From Hymenochaete sp. R1 (Eukaryota; Basidiomycota; Agaricomycetes; Hymenochaetales; Hymenochaetaceae), in NCBI GenBank assembly GCA_019400425.1, contig JAFREE010000052.1, positions 62,001-126,000 of the forward strand: a stretch of DNA of 64,000 nt, read 5' to 3'. Positions 45,049 through 56,469 of the stretch are shown here, piece by piece; the stretch's first letter is position 1, and each line of letters starts with the position of its first letter. The notes below the pieces were generated by a model, which was given only the letters and a program-made list of their open reading frames with translations, was not told where the DNA came from and made no database searches. Position numbers and translations under genes: made by a program.

Positions 45049-46010
45049 AAACGTCCCGTCCCTTCATCATGATGTCGTGGTTGTCCTCAGGCTGTCAGTA
45101 TGTACCGTACCGTACCGTACTGCCAGTGTCATGCCAAACATATGCGCGCCCTGACGCGCTAAACTTTGAACCTACCTACTCACGAACTATCGATTGTGAT
45201 TACTACTGTAGTACCAGTGACCAGTATGCTTATCAGTGCGATCGTGCGACCCAAACACCAAACACCAAACTACGAACTCCGAACTACGAACGGAGAACTT
45301 CAAACGGGGACCACTGCCAGGCCAGACCAGACCAAACCATTAATTCCGGTAGACAAACACGGGACGCGAAACACGGGACGCGAAACGTTGAAAGTTGAAC
45401 GCATAGACGTGTATACGACTGTAGAATGTACCAGTATACCTATTAGCATATGCCGATTGACTACTAACTGACCGATTGATGAGTTCCAAAGTTGGTTTAC
45501 CCGTCCGTCCGTCCGTCCGTTCCAAGTCCTCCATCGCATCGTCCTCCTTCGCATCGCATGTATATGCATATGCATAACGCGCGAATTCGGTTTATTTTCT
45601 TATTCTAAGCGCACCACCGCCAATCCTACTCCCGCTGGCACTGGCAAATTCGATACCGAAAGCAAAAATTGTTATAGAAGTTATTGTTATAGTCATAGTC
45701 ATTGTTATCAATGCAAACGGGACGGACGACAGCCTCAGCTAACAGGCGGGACACAACACACAACGGACAACGGACAACACAACACAACAACGAATGACAC
45801 ACGACAACACGCAACACAACAACGGCTAACTTGAACGACGACAAACACGAAATGAGACGAAAGTGAGACGAAAGTGAGACTTTATGGTGGACGACCCCGC
45901 AAGCCGTGAGCCGCGAGACGACCTGAAGGTGATAATCCGAAAGACGTCAAACAGCACTTCTGACTCTGACTCGGACTCGGACTCTGACTCGGACTCAGAC
46001 TCAACAACCC
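45049..46010. other. Intergenic region rich in short direct repeats
   Basis: 3' flanks of the convergent GPN1 and glycogen synthase genes. It contains small tandem words: GTACC at 45103-45118, CCAAACA and CGAACTA words at 45249-45300, CCGT at 45501-45520, ACAAC-type words at 45760-45830, and a hexamer array at 45961-46002. No gene is supported. Confidence 0.6.
45961..46002 (+). repeat. (GACTCK)n hexamer array next to the glycogen synthase stop
   Basis: Seven imperfect copies of GACTCG/GACTCT/GACTCA, ending 9 bases before the glycogen synthase stop codon on the minus strand, so it lies in the 3' UTR. Confidence 0.85.
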
Positions 46011-49000
46011 TCAAGCCCCATTAACCCCCGGCACCCCCTTCAACCCCCCAAACCCCGGCACGCTCCCACCCGCACCAGCACCAGCCCCGCCAACGCCGCC
46101 ATCCCCATCGATATGACTCAGCTTCGCATCCGCCTTCTCGAGGTCGCGTTCGCTCAGGGTTTTGGTGAACCCGCCGCCGGGGGTGGAGACGCCTGAGACG
46201 ACGGAGCTCGTTCGCGAGCGGACTTTCATTACGAGGGGGCTGGTCGCGGGGTGTGTGTGTGGGGGGGGGTCGGAGAGGAGAAGAGACGAAGGACGAAGGT
46301 AGATGTTAAAAAGAGGTAGAAAGGAAGAAGGGGGAAAGGTACGAGTCAGTGAGGTATCGAGAGCAGACAGAGAAGCGAAACGGAAAAAGGAGAAAAGGGA
46401 GGACGTACAATGGATAATCCTCCTCGTCCTCTTTCCTCGGCCACATCTGTCCACGATAATCGTTCGTGCTCAGACTCTGCATCTACGACACGACACAAAA
46501 ACCCAACATCAGTACCTTCACAAAAAAAAACCAAAGATACGGAAGGACACCCCTCCCCAAACTCACCTCCTCCGTCAACGTCCCCATATCCCCAGGCGTC
46601 ATCATCCCCGCCCTAAACCTCGGACTCCCAGGGACGCTAAACGGCACCCTCTCAATCCCAAAATACTCGTCCCCATCCTCCCCACCCGCACCCACACCCC
46701 CTTCCTCCGCAGGGAACCCATCCGGATACGCCCTCCTCAGCGCCAACTGCCGACTCTTACTATACTCCACCCCCAAATTCTTCCAGTCCAACAGCGGCGA
46801 CAGCCTCTCGACGCGATTCCGCTGGTTAATCCGCTGGCGGCGCGTCTTGTTGCAGAAGCCGAACATGCACTCCGTCAGCTCGTTGACGGAGTCGTCGACG
46901 GATTGGAGGCGTCGGTCGACGATGTAGCAGCCCTCGTCGGCGGGCTCTTCGATGAGGTCTTGCATGAAGGAGCCGAAGCCGGAGAGGTTGGTGGTGATGG
47001 AGGGGACGCCCATCTGTAGCCGCGTTAAGCCAGGAAAGGGAAAAAAGGAAGGAAAGGCAAAGAAGGAAAGAAGCGGAGGACGCCGTTCGGGGGTTGTTGA
47101 TCAGTATTGAGATGGTACGTGAATACAAGAACGATAAGAAGATCCAAAAAAAAAAGGCACAGGCTCCGCCTTCCCCATTCAAAAAAGCAAAGCCAAAGAA
47201 GAAGAAGAGGAAGAAGAAGCATCACTCACCACCGTACACTCCGCCGGCGTATACCCCCACGGTTCGTAATAACTCGGAAACACCCCCAAATGACACCCCC
47301 TCACGAACTCCTCATAATCAAGCCCCAAAATAGGGTTATTCGAGCTCAAAAAGTCCGGATGGAACACGACCTTGACGCGATCGTGGTTGTGGTTGAACAG
47401 CTGCACGCGGCGGATCTGGTTCAGGATCGGGTCGTTGTGGTCATCGATCATGTTGTGTGTCGTGATCGGTGGGAGCGAGTTGCGTTTGAGGGCGTACATA
47501 CGCCGTTTGAGAAGCACCTTGTCCTGTTCGGGGAGGAGCTGATCGATCGATGGGTACTCCGTCCCAGGTTCACTTATTCAACGGCAGTTTTAGAAGCCAT
47601 GATCGGAAAAAAAAGTAATAACTTGAACTGAGAATAGCTCACCCAGACCAACGTGCTGCATGCTCGTACAAACGATCTCCTATCCTGTGTTGGATTTCTG
47701 TCACCGATTCTTTTAGCTGTTTCATCACCGCCTGCCCCTTCAACGCTTCGACCGTATAGCTCCTTGTGGGTGCCGGCATGATGATGAACGCCACGACCGT
47801 GACGGACGACCCGCTCTTCTGCAACCGGTAGTTAAGCCGCGCGAGCGACTCGATGAACATATCCGCGCCCTTATTCCGGTACTCATACCGACCCGCCGTG
47901 AAGAAATACAACGTATTATCGATATCAAAGTCATAATGGCCATAAAAGTGCCCGCGGATGAAATCGTTGATCTTTGCTTTCGACGTCGCGTGCAAGTTTT
48001 GGAACTCGTGCATAGCCTGGAACTTGACGACGTTGAGACCGTTGGGGACGACGCCGTCGGGTTTGCGTTTCAGAAGGTGCTCGGCTTCGAAGGCTGTGAT
48101 GTGCGACACGGTCGTAAAGACGTCAGCGCAGTGAGCGGCGGAGCGCTCGATGCAGTAACGGTGGTAGATGCCCCGCTTGCCTGCCTCGTGGTCGACGTCA
48201 AAGTATTGTAAGTTGTTGTAAAAATCGACGCTGCCGGCGCAAAGGTAGCGACCGAGGAGGGTTGCGTGTGTGGTGAAGACTGTGGTGACGTCGATGTGCC
48301 GTTTCCGACACAAGGGGATAGCGAGCCCTGCTTGCCACTCGTGGAAGTGTGCGATGACCGCTTGAGAGAGGTTATGCGACACGTACTATTTGGAGTATAT
48401 CAGCAAAGAGTCAGAATGTATTGAATCCATACCGAAAACGTCGGAAAAGAAACGGAGACAAAGCCAAGAAAAGGAGTAAAGTGCGTATGTCACAAGAAGA
48501 CACCGTCGTCGGAAATCGGACGCGGACGCGCGCACCGACCGACCGACCGACTCCAACTCCACCGACTCATAGAGCGAGCGAACGGACTCAAACTCACCTC
48601 GCCCAAAAACCAAGCTACCAAGTAGCCAAACACGATCGTCTCATTCGTCTCATGATCATTCGGCGGGGTAGGTATCCCCGCCAAGTTCCACAGATCGCCC
48701 TTCCACTCGTCCATGAAATGGTACGCGCTACCCGTATCGAAGAGCAGGACGCGGGGCGAGCCCTCGATGAGCCAGCGGCCGTAGAGACACTTGATACCGC
48801 GCGTGCGCATGGAGTCGAGGGTGAGTCGGAGTGCGTCATCTTCGGGCTCCTTCGCCTCGACCTCCATCGGGGCCGTTTTGTAGCTGAGGGGCCCGATGAG
48901 GCAGTAGTGGTCGCCGTACTCGGAGACGGTAACGGGGACTTTGGTCTTGATGACGGTGTAGATGCCGCCGACTGGGTTTGGATCGGAGACGGGTTTGGGG

Positions 49001-49217
49001 ATGGCGTCGATAGTTGCATTGGTAGCGAGTGAGATGTACGAAGAGGATGAGAAGAGGATGTGAGAAGAGGTCTGGAAAGGAGGGAGGGAGGGGAGGGAAA
49101 GAGAAACGCCACGGGATACGGACCTTTATTTGCGACCTCCCAAGCGCATTCGAAGAGGAGGGATTTTTTGACATCGCGCTTGACGACGTCGGCCTGGGTG
49201 TTTGGAGACTGCGACAT
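46011..49217 (-). CDS. GSY1: Glycogen synthase (GT3 family)
   Basis: Cytosolic enzyme that extends glycogen from UDP-glucose. The start ATG is at 49215-49217 ([20 protein letters not shown]). Splicing yields the UDP-glucose binding [12 protein letters not shown], then [68 protein letters not shown] and [12 protein letters not shown]. The acceptor half has [11 protein letters not shown], the E-x7-E catalytic motif typical of GT3. The C-terminal [21 protein letters not shown] carries the arginine cluster that binds glucose-6-phosphate in yeast and animals. The tail is Gly/Ser/Pro-rich ([12 protein letters not shown] and SRTSSVVSG), with likely phosphorylation sites such as SVPGSPRF. Exon joins in the tail are less certain. 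Plus-strand frames within it are shadows. Confidence 0.95.
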
Positions 49218-50405
49218 CGTTGAGGTGTCTCGACGACGACGACGGCGATGGGGACGATGAGAGTCGGAGGAGGGCGATAGAAGGCGAAGGAGAGAGAGAG
49301 GGAGAAGGTGGCACTTATTTGAATTTATTCATATTATTTTAAAAAGCACGACTAACTCAGAGAGAAAAGTGACGCAACGCATCAAATAAATCACGTGCAC
49401 CGCGTTATCTCAATCACTATCTCGTATCAAATGAAATTATCTCCTTTTACGTTCATCACCTATACCTATCCGAAATTACTGCCGCTTCTAGACAAGTTTC
49501 CGTCTCTGACAAACAGCCATGCAAAAACCAGCCACGAAGGCCCAAAGCAGAGTCTACGCTGAGCTGAGGACAAGACGCACAAGATAGCAGCCTGCAGCCC
49601 CCCCCAGTGAAGTGGAGACCCCCGGTCACGAGCCACGAGTCACGAGTCCATCCCCACACTCCCCCACACTCCATCGCCAACACCTGATCCTTCCGTAATC
49701 CCCTCCTCTCCTCGCCTGCGCATGCCTATCAGAGCAGATCAATCGTCTTTTATGGTAACTCGGCCTCCCTTTCCTTTGTCATGTTAGATTAGAGCGCCCC
49801 TTGACGTCACCAGTACTAGTACAGTACTCTCCTTCGCTTTTTCACGCACGTAGGGTGATAAGGATAAGATATCTGATATAAGATGAGGAACGTGCGTCGA
49901 TGGTAGTATTAATATTATCATAATCATTACAATCCCTATTATTGATACTAGTACTGGTACTGTCGCTATATTTCCGTATTCCACTGCCACTGTCTATGCG
50001 TGTCGATCAGATTCTTTTTGAAACGCGGATCTACTCTACTCTACTCTACTCTACTCTATCTATGCGGGTATCGACTTATATTATAAGAATAAAAGAAACG
50101 TGAAGTGTCTACTGGTACTGTCCATCTGGGGGATACTAGCATCGTAAGTTACAATAAAGACGACAACGACAACAACGATATTAATGTCCAAAAAACACAC
50201 GAATAGAGAAGAAAAAAAGCGCATCTTGCATCTTACAATACCGCATCCCTCACTTTCACGTCCAAACCTCAACGGGCGGGTCCAAAGTCCAAGACCAATA
50301 GCCGGTAAAAAGTAAAAAGTCAAAGACCGTCCAAACCGAAAACTCTACAAAAAAGTCCACGAAACCACGAAACCCCCAAGACGCAAACACAACCACCGGA
50401 CACCC
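49218..50405. other. 1.2-kb intergenic region, no supported gene
   Basis: 49218-49600 is the upstream region of glycogen synthase. The remainder is the 3' flank of the tetraspanin gene. Short palindromic words built from AGTACT and ACTAGT recur at 49812-49828 and 49946-49962. A CTACT pentamer array lies at 50031-50057. No coding frame is credible. Confidence 0.5.
50031..50057 (+). repeat. (CTACT)5 pentanucleotide repeat
   Basis: Five clean copies of CTACT in a gene-free stretch, potentially polymorphic between strains. Confidence 0.9.
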
Positions 50406-52248
50406 TCACATCTTCTTCCCATACCCCTCCAAAGGACTCGGCGTCTGCGGCGCGAACGTCGTCATCGTCGCCGTCGTCGAAGACTGCTCGCTACCCTGAT
50501 GCCCGCCATTCCTAGTATACCTGCCCGACGCAGATGGCGATGGCGAAGGAGAACTACCACCGGCAACGGCACTCAAGTTTGACCTCGACCGACTCAAGAA
50601 ATCAGACACCGCACTCGATCCGTACTGTTCCGCGAGTTGGCTTTATAGAGGAATGGCGAACAGCGTCAAGGTGTCAGTGGACCCGTACGTGTAGTTGCGG
50701 AATATCCGTTAGTAAAAAAAACGCGCAATTCAATGCAAACGCAAAGGCGCCTTGAAAGCAAACCCAAAACAAAAGACAGGCCACTGGCACTCACCCCGCA
50801 TACCTCTCCATAACAACCTTCACCGACCCCACGCTCAACCGATACGCCTCAGGCGTCATCCCCTTCCCAAACCGATACGTCACATGGTTCGCGCACAACA
50901 ACGCACTCAGGATCGCCACGAGATGCACGGGCACGAGCCCGAACGCGACGGCGTACCACCTCCCGAGCGTCGCGCGCTCGAACTTTAGGTACGCGTGCTT
51001 GCAGCCTGGGAGGACGGAGCGCGCGTAGCAGACTTGGCTGGCGGAGGCTTCGACGTAGGGGGAGTAGTAGCCGCAGCAGTCTGGGGCACGTATCGGGTCG
51101 GGAAAGGAAAGGAACGGCGATGTTAGTGATCGCGAAAGTGAGAGATTGGGCAACGAAGAACTTGAAAGCAGAGGAAAAAAACGTACGAAGTTGATTCTGA
51201 ATCCTCAACCGCCCACCCACCCCAAGATCCCTCGACCACTTCGCGTTCACCTTCCCCTCCAAATTAAACGTCCGCGTCTTATACGTCACATACCCCGGCG
51301 CCACCAGCAGCCCGAACGCGACCCACAGCAAGAACGTGTACAGCGCGAGGAACGAGCGGTTGTTGAGCAGCAGGCCCGCGAAGCCGAGGAGGGAGGTGAG
51401 GAGGCCCAGGGAGGCGGCGAGCGTGGAGAGGACGAGCTCTGCGCGGTTCCCGACGCGGATGATGTCGGCGCGGGTCCAGATGTTGAACCATGTGAGGAGG
51501 CAGAAGAGGAGGCCGAGGAGGGAGTAGGAGAAGACCTGGGGGGTGTATGTAAGGTTATCTTGAGATGAGCAACGGACGGACGGACGACTCACGAGCAAGT
51601 TCGTACAGAACAGCGTCCACTTGAACTTATTCCACCTCATCCCCCCTCCCCACACCCTCGCTCCCACCGTGACCCCACCCCCCTTCACCCCCTTCGAGTC
51701 CTCCTCTCCATCCCGAGCAAAAAGGTCCACCCCGTCAAAGTGCACGTCCCCCTCCTCCGGCATCCTCGCATCCCCACCCGCGAACGCCTCCCGTCCACCC
51801 CCACGTTTCGGTCCCTGTCCCTGTTCCGATAGACCCCCACCCCCGCCTTTCTCGTGCCCGCCAAAACCGAGCTCTGACGGGATACCTTTCCGATTCGCCG
51901 GTCTCCGATGCACGATAGAAGAAGGGCTAGAGAACTTCGTGGGGAGGTAGTTGACGGACAGAGGACTTCGCCTTCCCCCATCGCTGTTGACAGCGGTATA
52001 GGCGCTCCCGACGCCTGTGCCCGTACTTGGTAGCGTAGGCATCAGCGTTCGGTCGTCAGGCGTCAATGGGGCTGCGGGTGGAAGTGACCGCGATTGCGAT
52101 TGATGCTTGGATGGCGGGCGGGCACTCTTGTCGTGCACACTGTCTGCCAGTGGCAGTGGACTTAGCGCTGATGCCGATGCTGCGTACGGTGGTGTAGGAG
52201 GCTCGAGTGTCTGCGACGCCGCGTAGTAATTGTCGTGTCCGTATTCAC

Positions 52249-52282
<34 letters not shown>

Positions 52283-52614
52283 ACGCACTTGCTCCAGTGC
52301 ATGCCTCCCATGACGATGCCGAGACCGTCCCGCATTAATATTGGCAATGGCACCCGATTCTGACGCAGAAGTGGACACCATCGAGCTCGTGATGGAGATC
52401 GCAGACGGTTCGCTGCGGTGGTTTCTAGTATATACAATCTCAGTTATGAGCGAGAAAGAACTTGAAGGGCAGGGGAGGAAGTGAAGGGGGATGAGAACGA
52501 TGCACTGGCACCCCCGATATTAATTCAGCGTGCACCAAGCCGAACTACCAGTGAACGCAGGAGAGGAAACGAGAGACTAAGTGTAACTGAAAACTCACGC
52601 GAACTCGCTCATCG
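50406..52614 (-). CDS. Tetraspanin-like membrane protein with long disordered N-terminus
   Basis: Resembles the basidiomycete Tsp2-type tetraspanins. The model starts at the ATG at 52614 (MSEFA, then an intron, then NHRSEPSAISITSS); a downstream ATG is an alternative. About 260 disordered residues follow, with a HEHE-type repeat, then four membrane segments: FKWTLFCTNLLVFSYSLLGL, LVLSTLAASLGLLTSLLGFA, LALYTFLLWVAFGLLVAPGY and, after the large outer loop, VAFGLVPVHLVAILSALLCA. The loop holds the signature RCCGYYSPYV and further cysteines (VCYARS, LPGCKHAY) as in tetraspanins. The C-terminus is a Ser/Pro/Thr-rich cytosolic tail ending EGYGKKM-like. Such proteins organise plasma-membrane microdomains; in plant-pathogenic and wood fungi they matter for growth and infection structures, but nothing specific can be said here. 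A TIR element lies about 130 bases upstream of the start. Confidence 0.82.
52246..52285 (-). repeat. Hexanucleotide repeat coding for (His-Glu)n in the tetraspanin gene
   Basis: About six units of the hexamer GAACAC (minus strand) code for a His-Glu dipeptide run within the disordered N-terminus. Length variation would keep the frame. Confidence 0.8.
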
Positions 52615-52745
52615 GGGCCCTCTCTCGCCCGCACGCCTAGCAGCTGAGCTGAGGTGTATCTTTTGATGGCTCGGTGTCGAGTATCGAGTATCGAGTGGTG
52701 GACGCCTCGGTTGAAGCTTAAGGTGGCAACGGCTGTCTGTCTGTA
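52615..52745. promoter_or_regulatory. Proximal upstream region of the tetraspanin gene
   Basis: The only native upstream sequence between the tetraspanin ATG and the inserted TIR element. It contains a tandem GTATCGA/GAGTATC word (52677-52696) and no clear TATA box. Confidence 0.4.
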
Positions 52746-52814
52746 AGGCCCTGTTCGGTGCGCGCGTTTTGGGGCCAAAAAGCGCTTTTGCGTTTGCGTG
52801 CCGAGTTCCCACGG
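52746..52814 (+). repeat. Left terminal inverted repeat
   Basis: Pairs with 53333-53401. The outer end is GGCCCTGTTCGG. Confidence 0.85.
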
Positions 52815-53332
52815 TGAGTCCGGGAAGTACGGGAGAGGCCAAAAAGCAGAAACGAGCAACTCAGAGGAGCGTGGGAATATTGCAAGAGCGCGCGCGAGAG
52901 GAGGGTCAGAGTTGATTCATCTTCCCTTCCCCTCTGATTTAGAGTCATATGCACATTTCTACTAAATTTACCAAATAAAGTTGTCACAGAAAAAAATTAG
53001 TAGATACCTCTGCATCTGGACTTTCAGAGAATTTTATTTTTGCGCAGAAAGCATAAGAATTGTGCTCTGTGTAAGCTTTCGAAAGATGCAGATGAGTCTT
53101 CAAACACCCAATTTTCGCATTCGGTGCCATGTAAACCACACAATTCTTATTGGTTTGCTTTAAAATTGCATTTAAACTTAGGTTATAAAGGTATACATAT
53201 GCATAAATATTTTTGTAATTTTATCTATTTTTCGTGGTGAGATATTGCCGGTGTCCGGTTGCCCATCCCGCCGTGGGAGGCAAGCAAAAGTGGTTGCACC
53301 GAACACCCACTTTTGCGTTTCGACGCGTTTGC

Positions 53333-53401
53333 GCCGTGGGAACTCGGCACGCAAACGCAAAAGCGCTTCTTGCCCCAAAACGCGCGCACCGAACAGGGCC
53401 T
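53333..53401 (-). repeat. Right terminal inverted repeat
   Basis: Reverse complement of the left arm, with a small difference in the middle (GCAAGAAGCG versus GCCAAAAAGCG). Confidence 0.85.
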
Positions 53402-54461
53402 CACACATTCACAAACATCGCCTTGTCTTTTACAATATCAATGCAGCGCAGAAAGCCTCTTGAAAAGGGACTCTGGCGACAGAGACGAGGGAACGCATAC
53501 CAATACAGGACACGATTCGATTCGATACTGGGCATCCCTTCGTTATACGCTTCAATTTGAACTTGAGCTTGAACTTTGCGTCTCACGATGACAATATCTC
53601 TTGTGAGTACCGAATCTGCCTACCAGCCATCACTATCAAGGCAAAGCTCGGGTCGGCCACGGCAGGTACTTCAGATAAGATTAGCATGGCGTACGAATGT
53701 ATACGACGCATTGCACGCTATACACTCTTCAGTGTAAAGGTGTCTTCCCGCAGCTGGAGAAAGAGTACTAGTCCACTAAAAAGAGGCTGGCAAAGCGATG
53801 GCTCTTTCATGCTAGCTGTCAAAAGCCCGTCGGTCACGGTAAAGCGTGGACGATGGCGTTCCAGCGACTAGGACTGCGTGCCATACAGTGGTTTCGACGC
53901 CTATTTCCCTTCCTCCGTCATGCTTAATACGGTAGTGCGGAAGGTTGAAGATATTTCCATAGCTCCGTTGGATGGTGAAGGTAGAACTAGCATTGTTTTG
54001 AATATCAAGATGTCCAAGGAATGAAAAGGAAGAGGAATAGGAAATGATCGCGAGCGCAGCGCAGACTTGAGACTCGGGGCGTGAGAACTATTTACTAAGT
54101 ATGATTTCGATTGGCCGTCCGCCGCGTCTCCTGGCTTGACCACCCTTTCCCTCTCTCACTCCCACTAATAAAATCGAACAAGAAAGTCTTTCACCATACA
54201 CACAGAAGAGCAAGCAAGGGCACCGAGGATAGCAGTTGAACTCCGTACTGTATGCTGGAAAACGGCTGGTAGTGTCGACTGGGGAGGCGAGGCTAGGTTT
54301 TCGGTTGATATCTACGTGTTGGGAACACGGTTGAGTGGGTTATCAGTCTCTTCCTATAATTTGCTTCATAATAATTGCATTGCAGGACTACCTTGTGTAA
54401 ACTCTACAAGTAGTCTATACCAACGATATGACACTCAAAAAAATCGCAAAACACAGACGAA
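53402..54461. other. Intergenic region right of the element, no supported gene
   Basis: Frames at 53557-53871 (plus) and 53901-54143 (minus) exist but have no recognisable composition or splice context. The region may hold the 3' flank of the first small tandem gene and decayed sequence. Confidence 0.45.
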
Positions 54462-55034
54462 TCAGAGCGCCGGCTCGATAGTCGACCGAGTCTTGAGCTT
54501 CGCTGCGCTCTGGATGACTCCAACCACCTCCGCGTCCCCACTATCCTCTTTCACCTTCTCTTGTATGCACTTCGCTCTCGCCAGGGTTTGCGCATCAAAC
54601 TCTGACGCGCTCTCTGCGATTATCGTCACTACTTCAAGAACGAAGGTTGCAATGGTAGGCTTTTGGATTTCTTTGCCATCGACCTTTCCTTGTTCATGCG
54701 TCGTAAATTCAGCACCATGAATTTAAACCATAGGAACAGAATGCAGGAAGACTCACCTACAAAGAAACCGGATTTGATGTGGACGTTGGTGACGGCTCCA
54801 CTTAGAACGACCGGGAAACCTGCAAATGCACTCGTAAGTTCAGCGTCTCGTCCATCCACGGTGTAGCATATGATGGGATTTACCATCTGCGATATAGCCC
54901 TCTGAGAGAAGTGGGTAGGGAGAAACGAAACGGTGCGATCGACGGCAAGAAGCGAGGCGGGGAGAAGGCGAGAATCAGGGCTTAGAAATGTTCCACGAGA
55001 CACGCCGAAATCACTTACGAGGATTGCTAGACAT
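54462..55034 (-). CDS. Small tandem-family protein A (101 aa), unknown function
   Basis: Three exons (55019-55034, 54757-54819, 54462-54688) total 306 nt. The protein starts MSSNPRFPVVLSGAVTNVHI, passes through KSGFFVGKVDGKEIQKPTIA and TFVLEVVTIIAESASEFD, and ends with a charged helix region (LARAKCIQEKVKED, then VVGVIQSAAKLK). The first coding exon is 16 nt and the middle exon exactly 63 nt, both in phase 1, as in the two neighbours. The first intron is 199 nt, long for this window. No signal peptide or membrane span: a small soluble protein with a strand-rich start and a helical second half. TATAAGAAGG about 100 bases upstream (near 55135) could be the TATA box. I do not recognise the family. 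Confidence 0.75.
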
Positions 55035-55873
55035 GATTTTGCTGATGTACTGAAGATGTGAGGCTACGATCAACGATGCGTCTTGAAGGTCAGTCCCCGG
55101 ATTGCGTTATATTGTCTCAATCGCGGATGCATCCTTCTTATACTATCACCTTTGTCGCCATCTTTGCACAGGCTGACTAGTATACTTTTATAGATGCAAT
55201 TTCAGGAATGTGGACGTGCTGGAAATGCCTTTTACTACTTTGGGGGGGGGGGGGGGGCTTCCCGGGCGTGGGGGACAGTGCTGCTCTTTCTTATGGGATT
55301 CGGCTCGATCGGGCAGATCAATAGCTCATACAAAAGCCTTGAACAGGTGGTTTTGTATCCGAGTTGTTGCGGTAAAGTGATTACAGTGAAGCTTCGCTAT
55401 ATGAACGAAAAGAGAAAGCTTTTCGAATCGTACGTCGCCGATCGAGCTTGGCGTGAAACAAGAAACGCGTGCAACGAGACTTGCACGGTTTGCTCAGACC
55501 CTATTGAGAAGAGCGCGTTCTAGTCGTAGAAATCGCTAATACGGACCGCAAACGTGGCCCTTCAAGTATCCGTACCATACATGGGTGACACTTTCCTGAT
55601 CTTGTTCAACGGCGTGAGCTGCCGAAGCAAAGCTGCAGACGATATGGGTGCGTTTTCACTCGATCGCGCAGTTGAATGATATATACTGATGTACTGTATA
55701 TACATTTAAGCTATTGCATTATATTATGTTGCGCTAAGTTCTCAAATACTGGTAATCGGAGTACGTTAAACCCCAGTGGCGTGTCTGTACTGGAAAAGCT
55801 GAAATATTTAAGAACAGATGTAATCACGCCTTGCGGGTGAGGCTAAATTGCACTAGGAACCGAGGAAATAGGA
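55035..55873. other. Spacer between small tandem genes A and B
   Basis: The promoter of gene A, a 16-G run at 55242-55257, a short plus-strand frame (55194-55523) without clear support, and the 3' flank of gene B. Confidence 0.45.
55242..55257 (+). repeat. G16 homopolymer tract
   Basis: Sixteen consecutive G between small tandem genes A and B. Length is probably unreliable. Confidence 0.9.
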
Positions 55874-56469
55874 TCAATCTCTAGAGAATTTGTCCCGAGC
55901 TTCGTTGATTTTCTTGAACACTTCGTCGGAGTCGCTGCTTTCGAAGACGTGCAAGCCGATGTATTCCGCCCTCCTGACGACGAAAGTGTTGAATCTCTCG
56001 CCGTTATTCGAGATCGAACGGACTACTTTGAGAACGAACTTTGCGATGGTCGGTTCTCTGATTTCTTGCTCGAGGAGAGTGCCTGGCATAATGGGACGGA
56101 CCCGCGAGCAGATGTGAGTATATGCAGCTGGAGCGTCGGAGGGGAGGGAGAACGTCACTCACAGACGTAGTCACCACCCATAATACGAGGTTTTGTGAAG
56201 GCGTTGCCTAGCGTCTGCTGGAAGTCTGAAATCCACCGGCAAACGAGGGCTCTTCAATTAGTTACCTACACGGAAAGAAGGAGGAGAGGGCTGAGGAAAA
56301 CGCGTACTTTCTGAGATGAATTGCTCTGGTGAAGATGAGACGCCAAAAGCCCATTTCACGGCGAAAGGTGCGTTGTGGCGGTAGAATATTTATTAAGTGA
56401 CATTCTTGGAATTTGCAGAGGAACACTGATGTACTCACGGATATTTGTCGAGCCCATCCGAATCGACAT
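55874..56469 (-). CDS. Small tandem-family protein B (100 aa), unknown function
   Basis: Three exons (56439-56469, 56162-56224, 55874-56082) total 303 nt. The protein starts MSIRMGSTNIHFQQTLGNAF, continues TKPRIMGGDYVCTLLEQEIR and EPTIAKFVLKVVRSISNNGE, and ends ESSDSDEVFKKINEARDKFS plus RD. It aligns with gene A at PTIA-FVL-VV and in the spacing of the C-terminal helices. The middle exon is again 63 nt in phase 1, and the first exon ends in C before a GTGAGT donor, as in gene C. The first intron is 214 nt. Identity to A and C is low, so the copies are old or fast-evolving. An alternative first exon from inside the first intron breaks the frame. Confidence 0.72.

Larger units (their letters stand above)
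52746..53401. mobile_element. MITE-like DNA element with about 69-bp terminal inverted repeats
   Basis: The left arm (52746-52814) and right arm (53333-53401) are near-perfect inverted copies with one small indel, each beginning GGCCCTGTTCGGTGCGCGCG at the outer end and ending at CCGAGTTCCCACGG. The 520-bp interior is AT-rich (52900-53240) and has no transposase-like frame. A hairpin (GCAAAAGTGG with CCCACTTTTGC) lies inside at 53283-53315. Outer flanks are TAA on the left and TCA on the right, possibly a mutated 3-bp target duplication as made by PIF/Harbinger elements, but this is unproven. It is probably non-autonomous and mobilised by a transposase elsewhere. Confidence 0.8.

Noticed and set aside
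45100..46002. CRISPR-like or satellite array
   Set aside because: The repeats are short, contiguous and unrelated, without spacers; simple tandem words in a eukaryotic spacer explain them.
46303..47019. 238-codon plus-strand frame
   Set aside because: Antisense to glycogen synthase exons that have clear family motifs. The translation is Pro/His/Arg-rich, typical of a shadow.
53557..53871. Plus-strand frame as a fourth member of the small-gene family
   Set aside because: It lacks the 63-nt exon, the KVDG and FVL motifs, and lies on the other strand.
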